Shown here one piece after another: positions 1 to 7,448 of a stretch of 63,803 bases of DNA. The notes below the pieces were generated by a model. That model was not told the DNA's origin, did no database searches, and saw nothing but the letters and a program-made list of their open reading frames with translations. The translations under genes and the position numbers were made by a program. Source of the DNA: SHZL01 sp963784425 (GTDB lineage: Bacteria; Pseudomonadota; Gammaproteobacteria; Xanthomonadales; SZUA-36); the NCBI GenBank assembly GCA_963784425.1, contig CAWARM010000009.1:1-63803 (forward strand), written 5' to 3'. Numbering within the stretch: the stretch's first letter is position 1; each line of letters starts with the position of its first letter.

Positions 1-1377
1 CTGTATTGATTGGATGAGTACATCCAGCCCGGCCGGCAGAACGTCAATTTCTTCGGAGGTCATCGAGACGCTGAGCAATAAGGACAGCCACGTACCAACG
101 CCAAAAAATATTGCGAACAGCGCGCCCTGGTTGGTCGCACGCCGCCAGTAGACCCCGCAGGCCAGCGGAATAAATGCACTGACGAGGGTGACCTGATAGG
201 CGTTTTCCACCATCTTGAAAATGCTGGCATCGGAATTTATCGCATACAGCGTCACCACAACGGTAAAACACAGCGTTACCACGCGCATGTTGTGCAGCAA
301 CTGCCGGTCGCTCATATGAGGAAACATCGGCTTCAGGATATTTTCACTGAATGTCACAGAAGGCGCCAGCAAGGTGGCAGAGGCGCAACTCTTGATCGCC
401 GACAACAGCGCGCCGAAGAACATCACCTGGGCAAACATCGGCACCTTGGTCAGCACCAGGGTCGGCAGGATTTTTTGCGGATCATCATTAATTAAACGCG
501 CCACCATTTCCGGGTCGATCATGGTGGCTGAAAAGGCCAGAAACATGGGTACAAACGCGAAGAAAAAATACAGAGTTCCCCCCAGTACCGAACCCCACAC
601 GGCAATTCTTTCGGACTTTGCCGACTGCACGCGCTGAAACACGTCCTGCTGCGGCATCGACCCAAACATCATCGTTACCCAAGCCGCGATAAAACCCGCT
701 ACTGCAGGAAAGTGCGGTTCCGGCCAAAAGGATAACTTACCTTCTGCCATGGCGTGCTGGACAACATTGAGGACACCACCGGTTTGACCTGCAATCTCGT
801 TGCCAATCCATAACATACCCAGCACAATGATAATCATCTGGATAAAGTCGGTAATGGCAACTGCCCACATACCACCGAAATAGGTATAGACCAGGATGGT
901 GGCAGCACCGATACACATGCCCGTCACTTGCGAAATGGCACCGGCAGAAACTATGTTGAATACCAGTCCCAGCGCAGTGATTTGTGCGCCAACCCAACCG
1001 AGGTATGACAACACGATAGCGATGGTGGTCAGCACTTCTACGGCGCGCCCGTAACGGCGTTTATAAAAGTCGCCAATGGTCAAAAGGTTCATGCGGTACA
1101 ACGGCGCCGCGAAAAACAATCCTACCAGGATCAAGCACAGCGAAGAGCCAAATGGATCGGCCACCACGCCATGCAATCCTTCGTTTAAAAACGTAGCTGG
1201 AATGCCGAGCACGGTTTCCGAGCCGAACCAAGTGGCAAACACGGTTGCCGTTACCATGTAAAACGGCAGGTGCCGGCCAGCAATCGCAAAGTCCTTGGTA
1301 TTGTGAACGCGCAGGGAAGCCCAAAGGCCAATGGCAACCGACGTTACCCAATAGGCGATGACAAACCACAACAACAT
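1..1377 (-). CDS. Sodium:solute symporter (SSF family), 3' end cut by the window edge
   Basis: An uninterrupted frame of 459 codons runs from the ATG at 1377 to base 1, so the C-terminus lies outside the window. The product is almost entirely hydrophobic, with at least eleven membrane segments and the layout of the SSF/PutP family of Na+-coupled symporters. Recognisable stretches include FAIAGRHLPFY near residue 30, WFGSETVLGIP near residue 52, and YFGGMWAVAITDFIQ in the middle. The family imports proline, pantothenate, acetate and other small solutes; the substrate cannot be told here. A GGAG ribosome-binding site lies about ten bases upstream of the ATG. The usual family length is about 480-550 residues, so most of the protein is present. 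An 18-base palindrome lies about 160 bases upstream. Confidence 0.88.
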   Translation of the reverse strand, partial: MLLWFVIAYWVTSVAIGLWASLRVHNTKDFAIAGRHLPFYMVTATVFATWFGSETVLGIPATFLNEGLHGVVADPFGSSLCLILVGLFFAAPLYRMNLLTIGDFYKRRYGRAVEVLTTIAIVLSYLGWVGAQITALGLVFNIVSAGAISQVTGMCIGAATILVYTYFGGMWAVAITDFIQMIIIVLGMLWIGNEIAGQTGGVLNVVQHAMAEGKLSFWPEPHFPAVAGFIAAWVTMMFGSMPQQDVFQRVQSAKSERIAVWGSVLGGTLYFFFAFVPMFLAFSATMIDPEMVARLINDDPQKILPTLVLTKVPMFAQVMFFGALLSAIKSCASATLLAPSVTFSENILKPMFPHMSDRQLLHNMRVVTLCFTVVVTLYAINSDASIFKMVENAYQVTLVSAFIPLACGVYWRRATNQGALFAIFFGVGTWLSLLLSVSMTSEEIDVLPAGLDVLIQSIQ

Positions 1378-1753
1378 AAGCTGAGCTCCAGGTGAAAGCA
1401 CCGGACCAAAAAAGACGAGGGATTCTACACCAAGCAGCCACCGCGAAGAAGTTGTAAAGCTTCTGAATCCCTCGTGTTAAGGCAGACTGGTTTTCATACG
1501 CCCGACACAGGAGCACGCAGTGAAGAGCCGGCAAAGTCCACTGGCAAGTTTGCCAGTTACCAGTGCAATCTGGCTGCTTCGAAGGAGATTCCCATGACAC
1601 CTGCCGGCTTCTTAACGTCGACCTCGAACAAAACGTGCCCATGTTGTCGCTTATGCTGCGCATCTGGTGGCGAGCTAAACGCTGGTGCCGGGTGCCGTCA
1701 AAGAGAACCTGGCATCGTGCAGGAGCGGGATCTGCAACTGACCCAGTGACCGC
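1378..1753. promoter_or_regulatory. Non-coding leader of the symporter gene with an 18-bp palindrome
   Basis: No convincing gene is present in these 376 bases; the overlapping open frames have no protein-like composition. At 1540-1557 there is a perfect inverted repeat of two 8-base arms (ACTGGCAA and TTGCCAGT) around GT. Its size and symmetry fit an operator for a dimeric repressor acting on the symporter gene. That role is inference from position and symmetry only. Confidence 0.35.
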
Positions 1754-3271
1754 TCAGGTCATCCCAAGTTGTCGCAACAAGTCGGCAAAATCGCAGGCTT
1801 CACCCATCCCGACCTGGATCACAAACTGCTTTTCCTGATCCGTTAATAAATCATGGTGGGTAAGCTGGTGTTCCAGCACCGCCAGGTCCGCTTCCGATGC
1901 ATTTAGTGGATCCGTGGCGCGTTTGCGGATGCGTTCGCGCAGCGTTTCAAGCGGGGCGGTGCAGTCAAGGATGATCAGCTCTACCTGCAGTTGTTTGGCC
2001 AGGTCCACAAAGCGTTGACGCTGCGGCCCATGCAGAAAGCTTGCATCCGCAATCATGTTGAATCCTGCGCGCAGTCCGATTTCACAATAGCGCGCGAGGC
2101 ACTCATACGTATGCTCCGTGGCGGCTGCGTCGTAGAGCCCGGTGTCGATACCGGAGTGGCTGTCTTGCTTGATGGAAAGACCGTGCATGCGTTTACGCTC
2201 GAGGTCACTGAGCACGCGGATGGCGCCCAGCGAAATCATCAGGCGACTACTGAGCCAGGACTTACCGGAACCGGAAAATCCATGCATCAGAAGCAGGCGC
2301 GGAGTCTTTGAGTGGTCCACCAGTGAACGGGCCAGGTCCAGGTAAAGCGGGGTCTTGCCACTCGACTGCAGTGCCGCCACTTTGGCCCGGACCAGGCAGC
2401 GATACACCAGGTAGAATTGCAGCACAGCGATTCCCGGGTAATCACCGGTTTGCTGCAGATAGCTGTTGAGGAAACCGTAAGCCAGGTCTTCCCGCCCATG
2501 CGCCATCAGGTCCATGGTGAGAAATGCGATGTCATTCATCAGGTCGAGCCAGCGCAACTCCGGGTCGAATTCGAGGCAGTCGAACAGGACGATGCGGTTT
2601 TCCAGCTTAATCATATTGGCCAGATGCAAATCACCATGTCCTTCACGAATGAATCCCCCGGTTGCGCGATCTTTGAATGCCGGTTTGAGGAGTTCCATTC
2701 GCAAACGGGTCCACGCTTCGAGCTGTGACAGAAGCGGGTGGAAAGAGTCGCCGTCCAGCGCAGCCCTGATTTGGGTGAAATTATCCAGGGCATACTGGCA
2801 TGCCCGGCTGATTTCGTCCGAAGGTTGTGCGCTTGGTTTGGGCGGTAAGGACCGGTGAAAGTTGGCAATAACCTCAGCCGCTGTCAGCATGTCGTTCTCA
2901 GTAAGCCGCCCATGCTCCAGTTGGTGATCCAGTCGCGCGTCGCCGGGAAACTGCCGCATCCGCACCGCGTATTCGATAGCCGGTTCGCGGCCAATCCTCA
3001 AGCCCTGCGCAGTCTCGGCGATGGGAACGACATCCAGGTAAATTTCCGGAGCCGTGCGTTGATTGAGTCGCAGCTCCTCCTCGCAAAAATGCTTGCGGCG
3101 CGCGAGGCTGGTGAAGTCGACGAAACCGAGGTCCACGGGTTTCTTGATCTTGTAAACCAGTTCACCCGTGAGGATAACCCAGGAAATGTGGGTTTCAATG
3201 AGCTCCAGATGTTTCACCGCATGTGGGAAAACAGTGACATCCATTAACCGGTCAAGTTCGTCTCTGTTCAT
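1754..3271 (-). CDS. Two-domain protein: aminoglycoside-phosphotransferase-like kinase fused to a P-loop kinase
   Basis: This 505-residue protein joins two domains. The N-terminal part (about 1-320) is APH/choline-kinase-like, with GHGDLHLANM as the catalytic loop and FDCLEFDPELRWLDLMNDIA as the metal-binding region. The C-terminal part (about 335-505) is a small P-loop kinase with the Walker A motif GFSGSGKS, resembling zeta-toxin/gluconate-kinase-type ATPases. This fusion (COG2187 plus COG0645) is common in proteobacteria and has no firmly established substrate. I chose the ATG at 3271 (MNRDELDRL). The frame extends upstream to 3379, but that extension is not protein-like. The ribosome-binding site is weak. 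The gene is divergent from the membrane protein at 3425 and stands alone. Confidence 0.82.
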   Translation of the reverse strand: MNRDELDRLMDVTVFPHAVKHLELIETHISWVILTGELVYKIKKPVDLGFVDFTSLARRKHFCEEELRLNQRTAPEIYLDVVPIAETAQGLRIGREPAIEYAVRMRQFPGDARLDHQLEHGRLTENDMLTAAEVIANFHRSLPPKPSAQPSDEISRACQYALDNFTQIRAALDGDSFHPLLSQLEAWTRLRMELLKPAFKDRATGGFIREGHGDLHLANMIKLENRIVLFDCLEFDPELRWLDLMNDIAFLTMDLMAHGREDLAYGFLNSYLQQTGDYPGIAVLQFYLVYRCLVRAKVAALQSSGKTPLYLDLARSLVDHSKTPRLLLMHGFSGSGKSWLSSRLMISLGAIRVLSDLERKRMHGLSIKQDSHSGIDTGLYDAAATEHTYECLARYCEIGLRAGFNMIADASFLHGPQRQRFVDLAKQLQVELIILDCTAPLETLRERIRKRATDPLNASEADLAVLEHQLTHHDLLTDQEKQFVIQVGMGEACDFADLLRQLGMT

Positions 3272-3424
3272 GCATCCATTGTCCGTGGATGGAGGGTGCA
3301 TTGGCAATAAGCCGGTCTCCCAACGATCATGATGCTGGAGGAGACCAAACTGGAAGCAGGTCACGCCATTTCTGTGCATCGCTGGATGACGCGACGGGTT
3401 GCAAGTCTCTGAAGGCCGCTTAAA

Positions 3425-4150
3425 ATGGTGTGCGTTGCATCAACCGCTCCAACCATGGCCTTAATCGCATCACCGACGGAAATCACGACCAGCGCAACCG
3501 ATGCAGTGCTTGCTATTGAGTGCGTCGTCGTTCTGGCATATCTGTGGCGCACTCCTGCCGTGGATCCATGGAAAATTGGCTTATGGTGTTGGGTATTTGG
3601 CCTGCTGGCGTTTGTGTCCTTGCTCGGGGCCGCGGCACATGGATTAGAGATGCCGCCTGCTTTACGCGCTGCACTTTGGAAACCACTTTACCTGAGCCTG
3701 GGCGTTCTCGTTGGCCTGTTTCTGGTGGGCGCTTTTCTTGATTGGCGTGGCCGTGCCGTGGCGGTGCGCCTCGTTCCGTGGAGCATCGGGCTGGGAATCA
3801 TTTTTTTTGGGCTGACAGAAGTTCTCAACGGAAGGTTCATTGTCTTCACGCTGTACGAGGCTACAGCAATGGCAAGCGCGTTGCTGATCTACTCTTTCCT
3901 GGCTGCAACTCATCGGTTGAAGGGGGCAGCAGTCGTGGCCACAGCAATCTTGCTGAATCTGGTGGCTGCCGGGGTTCAGGCCAGTAGCCTGTCGTTCACG
4001 ATATGGGTGCCCTTCGACCACAATAGTGCATTTCACTTGGTCCAGATGGTGGGTATAGCCACGCTAGGACTGGGATTGCGCATGGGCATGAAGCCCATCA
4101 TAAAAAAAGCCGCCAGGCTGAACGCCGGGCGGCCTTTTCCACAAACGTGA
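3425..4150 (+). CDS. Seven-helix hypothetical membrane protein
   Basis: The 241-residue product has about seven hydrophobic segments. Short polar links carry scattered histidines (AAHGLEMP, LAATHRLKG, FDHNSAFHLVQM). The layout resembles the poorly studied DUF6962-type seven-helix proteins, but I recognise it only by general architecture and assign no function. The start is the ATG at 3425; an in-frame ATG at 3455 is also possible because neither has a strong ribosome-binding site. The last dozen codons run through a terminator-like hairpin (4102-4138), so the basic tail may be a by-product of that element. The gene converges on the secreted-protein gene at 4159. Confidence 0.6.
   Translation: MVCVASTAPTMALIASPTEITTSATDAVLAIECVVVLAYLWRTPAVDPWKIGLWCWVFGLLAFVSLLGAAAHGLEMPPALRAALWKPLYLSLGVLVGLFLVGAFLDWRGRAVAVRLVPWSIGLGIIFFGLTEVLNGRFIVFTLYEATAMASALLIYSFLAATHRLKGAAVVATAILLNLVAAGVQASSLSFTIWVPFDHNSAFHLVQMVGIATLGLGLRMGMKPIIKKAARLNAGRPFPQT
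4102..4138. terminator. Bidirectional rho-independent terminator between convergent genes
   Basis: A stem GCCGCC (4109-4114) / GGCGGC (4128-4133) is preceded by seven A (4102-4108) and followed by a TTTT run (4135-4138). It can therefore terminate transcription from both sides. It lies inside the last codons of the plus-strand gene and just past the stop codon of the minus-strand gene. Confidence 0.65.
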
Positions 4151-4158
4151 TCGATGGC

Positions 4159-5749
4159 TTAGTTACAGTTCGGGAACTTGAAACTGTTGATCGCCGTGTG
4201 CCAGTTGAACGTGCCGTTCGCGGCCAGGTATTCGGTGGTGTACCACATCGTGCAGTCGTCGACCGGATCGAGGCTCAGGCTCGAGTAGTCGCCCCAGCGC
4301 GACAGGTTCGCCGTCTGCGAGCCGGTGCCCAGCTTGAGCTGGGCTTCGGTCTGCAGCGTGCCCGCGGCGTCAGTCGGCGCACGGCCTGTATAGAAAATCG
4401 CCGGGTTCATGCTGCTCGATGACTTGCTGTAGCCGACCGCAATGTTTCCGACCTTGTCCATCGCCATGCTGCCCATCCAGCGGTGAGCGTCGTCGGGCGC
4501 AAAGGTTCCCTGTTGGAAGACGCTGAAGGTGCCGCCCGTGCCGCGCAGTTCGTACCAGCGAATCGCCGCGCGGGTCGTCTTCTTGCCCTTGACCGCCGAG
4601 GCCACCGCCACGGAGTGGTTCACCACCAGGGTGTCATGGCCGCCGATGTTTCGGTAGGCGAGCCGATACATGAGGCGGTCGCTCAGTGCATCGAGCTTCT
4701 GCGACGTGCCGGCTTGCGGAACGGTGCTGGCTCTGGTGAACGATGCCACGGGGATGTTGACCGGGCCGGTGAACGTGGAGTTCGCCGTGTTCGTCCAGTC
4801 GACGTGGAACTTCCAGAGGTTGAGCGAGTTGCGTGCCGAAGTTGAGGAAGTAGTTCGGGGAGCCGGCCGCCGGAGGCGTCGAGCCGTCCAGGTCGGACGG
4901 AAGCAGCCCGCCGTACGAGGTGGAGGTCTGGAAGCAAACCTGGGTGGGCGCAGCCGCGCCCGCTATCATCGCGGTGCGGTTGTAGGCGCAGGCCTTCGCG
5001 CCGGCAAACGTCGCGCCGTTGTTGAAGATGTTGTAGGAAGCGTAGTAGGCATCCGGCCAGACGCCGAACTTCGGGTAGTCGTTGAAGCCCGTGCCGAAGG
5101 AATAGGCGTAACGGTTCCAGGCGCCGGTCGCGTCGGCCGTCTGCGAGACCGCGATGCACTGCAGGTAAGGCTGAGCGGAGACGGCGAACTGGGTCATGAT
5201 CCAGCGATGCGCGGCCTTGTCCCAGAGCACGATCGGGTCGCCATCGTTGGCGGTCTGGCACTGGCCGCCGAAGCCCGAGAACAGCGTGTTGCCGCCAGCA
5301 CCACCTGTCGCGGGATAAACCTGAGCCCCCGTGGTCTTGTTGAAGATAGCGAAGGCTTCGTTGACCCACTGCACGTATTGCGTGTCGCCAACCGAGCCAT
5401 TGGTGTCCGGCGGAGCGGCGTTGACGCTGTAGCCGTTACCGAGACCGACGCCTTCCATTCCTAGTCCGGGCGTCGCCGAGACCAGCGGGCCGGCCAGCGA
5501 CTGCACCGCGCCATCGGGGCCATCGACGTGGTGGATGTTCGGCAGGCGCAGCGGCTTTTCGAATTTGCCTTTGCGCGGAGGAATTGGCGCGATGTCGCGC
5601 AGGGGTTTCGAGACATCGTGCGCCACCGGGTACGAAATCACCGGGCGGTGCGACGCATTCGTGCTCTGGGCCACGGCAGGAGCCGGGGTGAAAGTTGTAG
5701 CCGCAGCGACGATCGTCACGAGCGCGATGGTCTGGCAAATTCGGTTCAT
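4159..5749 (-). CDS. Secreted beta-rich protein of unknown function, frameshifted at about 4831
   Basis: Two overlapping frames together make one protein of about 530 residues. The first carries a signal peptide (MNRICQTIALVTIVAAATTF) and a long extracellular stretch with motifs such as APPDTNGSVGDTQYVQW and FGVWPDAYYASYN. The second resumes with NSLNLWKFHVDW and ends at FKFPNC. A single extra base at about 4831 (on the minus strand, ACG-C-AAC) explains the switch: removing it gives FGTNSLNLWKFHVDW. The composition suggests a beta-propeller-like exoprotein, but no catalytic motif is evident. The ATG at 5749 is supported by a GGGGGA site seven bases upstream. The gene looks more GC-rich than its neighbours, which may indicate transfer. 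Confidence 0.65.
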
Positions 5750-5943
5750 CTTGACATCCCCCAAAGGTGGATATAACGGACTAACGAAGAATTATCGACA
5801 CGTGCGCTTTATACGCCCTACCGGGGCAATATGGAACCCGTTTGTTGATGGCCAAACGGATCGCACTGCCGGAACTGGCGCTCGGAAACTCGCGCTAAAC
5901 CGGTTTGCATTACCACCCATCCGGGCTTATGTTTGCAGTAATC

Positions 5944-6492
5944 ATGATGTCACCGGAACAGCCCACACAGACCAGCCAGGATGACCTCGTGAACGTAGCG
6001 GAGAAACGCAGCTGCCTGCCCTGTACGGCCTGCTGCCAGGGCTGGCTCAGGGCCACTATTCATGGGCACAGTGTGGGTGCTGGCAAAGCCTGCCCCTACA
6101 GTTGCCCCACGGGCTGTGCCATCTATGCCGAGCGGCCAGAAGATCCGTGTCGCAGTTTCATCTGTTCCTGGCTGGTGGAGGGCAGTCCCTTGCCTGAATG
6201 GATGCGACCTGATCAATCTGGCGCCATTGTATGGCTGTCGCTGCCGTGGCAAGGCCAGTTGGTCATATCAGCAAACCCGGTCGGCCGGGCCATTCCAGAG
6301 CCAACCCTGGAATGGCTCAAGCAGTATGCACAGGAACACCGGCGTCCCTTGATTTATTACGAACGGATCGTCACCGATGGTTCGTTTTCCGGCCTGAAGC
6401 GTTTTGGATTCGGGTCAGCGGAATTTCGCCAAAAAGTCACGCGGCTGGCCGCGGAAGAGGCGAACCTGGACATAGACATGCACTCAGGGTAA
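5944..6492 (+). CDS. YkgJ-like cysteine-cluster protein
   Basis: The protein of about 182 residues has a cysteine-rich N-terminal half: CLPCTACC, then GHSVGAGKACPYSC, CAIY, and DPCRSFICSW. This matches the YkgJ/Fe-S-cluster-like family of putative zinc or iron-sulfur binding proteins of unknown role. The C-terminal half has no recognisable motif. The start is uncertain. An ATG pair at 5944/5947 lacks a clear ribosome-binding site, while a GTG at 5989 has AGGA seven bases ahead and would still include every cysteine. It stands alone, divergent from the secreted-protein gene at 4159-5749. Confidence 0.65.
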   Translation: MMSPEQPTQTSQDDLVNVAEKRSCLPCTACCQGWLRATIHGHSVGAGKACPYSCPTGCAIYAERPEDPCRSFICSWLVEGSPLPEWMRPDQSGAIVWLSLPWQGQLVISANPVGRAIPEPTLEWLKQYAQEHRRPLIYYERIVTDGSFSGLKRFGFGSAEFRQKVTRLAAEEANLDIDMHSG

Positions 6493-6693
6493 CAACGCGA
6501 CTGGGCAATGATGGTTCAGCTCTCGATGGATTCGTACAAGGTGTTTGATGTGCACTCCGCCACGCCGTTCCAAGCTGCATCCACGGCCTGTCCTTCCGGC
6601 GTTTTCAATGCAGCTTTCGCTGTGTACGGTCCAATGTCGGGTTTTGATTTCTCTCATCGACGTGGCGGGGTTGTGGCCAGCATGCTCATTCCA

Positions 6694-6722
6694 TTGCTCT
6701 GCAGAAAACACTATGCTGTAAT
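6694..6722 (+). promoter_or_regulatory. Candidate promoter of the ParD/ParE-type module
   Basis: TTGCTC (6694-6699) and TGTAAT (6717-6722) are separated by 17 bases, and an AT-rich stretch with repeated TAATAC/GTAATAC follows before the antitoxin start. Toxin-antitoxin operons usually repress themselves at such a site; here that is inference. Bases 6493-6693 hold no supported gene. Confidence 0.4.
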
Positions 6723-6754
6723 ACTATGTAATACATAAGTCTGGAGAGCTGAGG

Positions 6755-7027
6755 ATGAGTATAACTACGGTCAGGCTAGCGCCAGAAACAGAGAAAGACC
6801 TTGAGCTACTGGCTGGCAAGCTGGAAAGAAGCAAAGGGTGGCTGATCAATCAAGCGCTTACAGAGTACCTTGCGAAACACCGGCTGGAGCAGCAACGCTG
6901 GCAGGAAACTTTGGATGCAATGGAATCCGTGGCCCAGGGCAGGGTTGTCTCTTCGGACAAAGTCCATCAATGGTTGCGCAGTTGGGGTACCAAGGATGAA
7001 TTACCTGCACCGGGGGTTAGTGAGTGA
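6755..7027 (+). CDS. Ribbon-helix-helix antitoxin (ParD/CopG type)
   Basis: The 90-residue protein begins with a ribbon-helix-helix DNA-binding fold: a beta strand (TTVRLAPETEKDLELLA) followed by two helices containing KGWLINQALTEYLAKH. The tail WLRSWGTKDELPAPG is the usual toxin-wrapping region. This is typical of ParD/RelB-like antitoxins that neutralise a ParE/RelE partner and repress their own promoter. A GGAG ribosome-binding site lies about eight bases before the ATG. The stop codon overlaps the GTG start of the toxin gene. Confidence 0.85.
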   Translation: MSITTVRLAPETEKDLELLAGKLERSKGWLINQALTEYLAKHRLEQQRWQETLDAMESVAQGRVVSSDKVHQWLRSWGTKDELPAPGVSE

Positions 7028-7305
7028 ATTTGATTTATTCGGAGCAAGCAGTAAAGGATCTCCAACGGCTCCGGGACTTTATCGCAGAACACAACCCAAA
7101 TGCGGCCCAACGCATTTCGCAACAGTTTCTGGAGCGCCTGGGCAATCTGATCTTGTTCCCCCGCATGGGTGTTCCTGTACGAAGCGCGCCGGATCCGGAG
7201 TCTGTCCGTGACCTCATTTTGGGCGACTATGTCATTCGCTATTCCTGTCATCTCGAAACCATCGTAGTACTGCGAATGTGGCATCATCCGGAGGAGCGCC
7301 ATTGA
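7024..7305 (+). CDS. ParE/RelE-family toxin
   Basis: The 93-residue product has the RelE/ParE fold signature: an N-terminal strand and helix (IYSEQAVKDLQRLRDFIAEHNP), a helix with FLERLGNLILFPRMG, and C-terminal strands ending LGDYVIRYSC...VVLRMWHHPEER. It starts at a GTG that overlaps the antitoxin stop codon by four bases, the usual coupled arrangement. ParE-type members poison DNA gyrase and RelE-type members cut mRNA on the ribosome. Sequence alone favours ParE, because it pairs with a ParD-like antitoxin and has the conserved PxxG...R layout. Confidence 0.85.
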   Translation: MNLIYSEQAVKDLQRLRDFIAEHNPNAAQRISQQFLERLGNLILFPRMGVPVRSAPDPESVRDLILGDYVIRYSCHLETIVVLRMWHHPEERH

Positions 7306-7448
7306 AGGGGATTGGATTACCGACACAATTCGCGTTTTCCCTTGACTCCAAATCATATGGGCCTATAGTCCTTCCGATAACGCCGATTCAAGCACACGCT
7401 TGAAGTGTCAATGGCGGGCAGGAATGGAATCCAGCAAGGAGGCTGAGC

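Noticed and set aside
1061..1663. Minus-strand frame of 200 codons
   Set aside because: It overlaps the symporter gene in another frame and has no protein-like composition.
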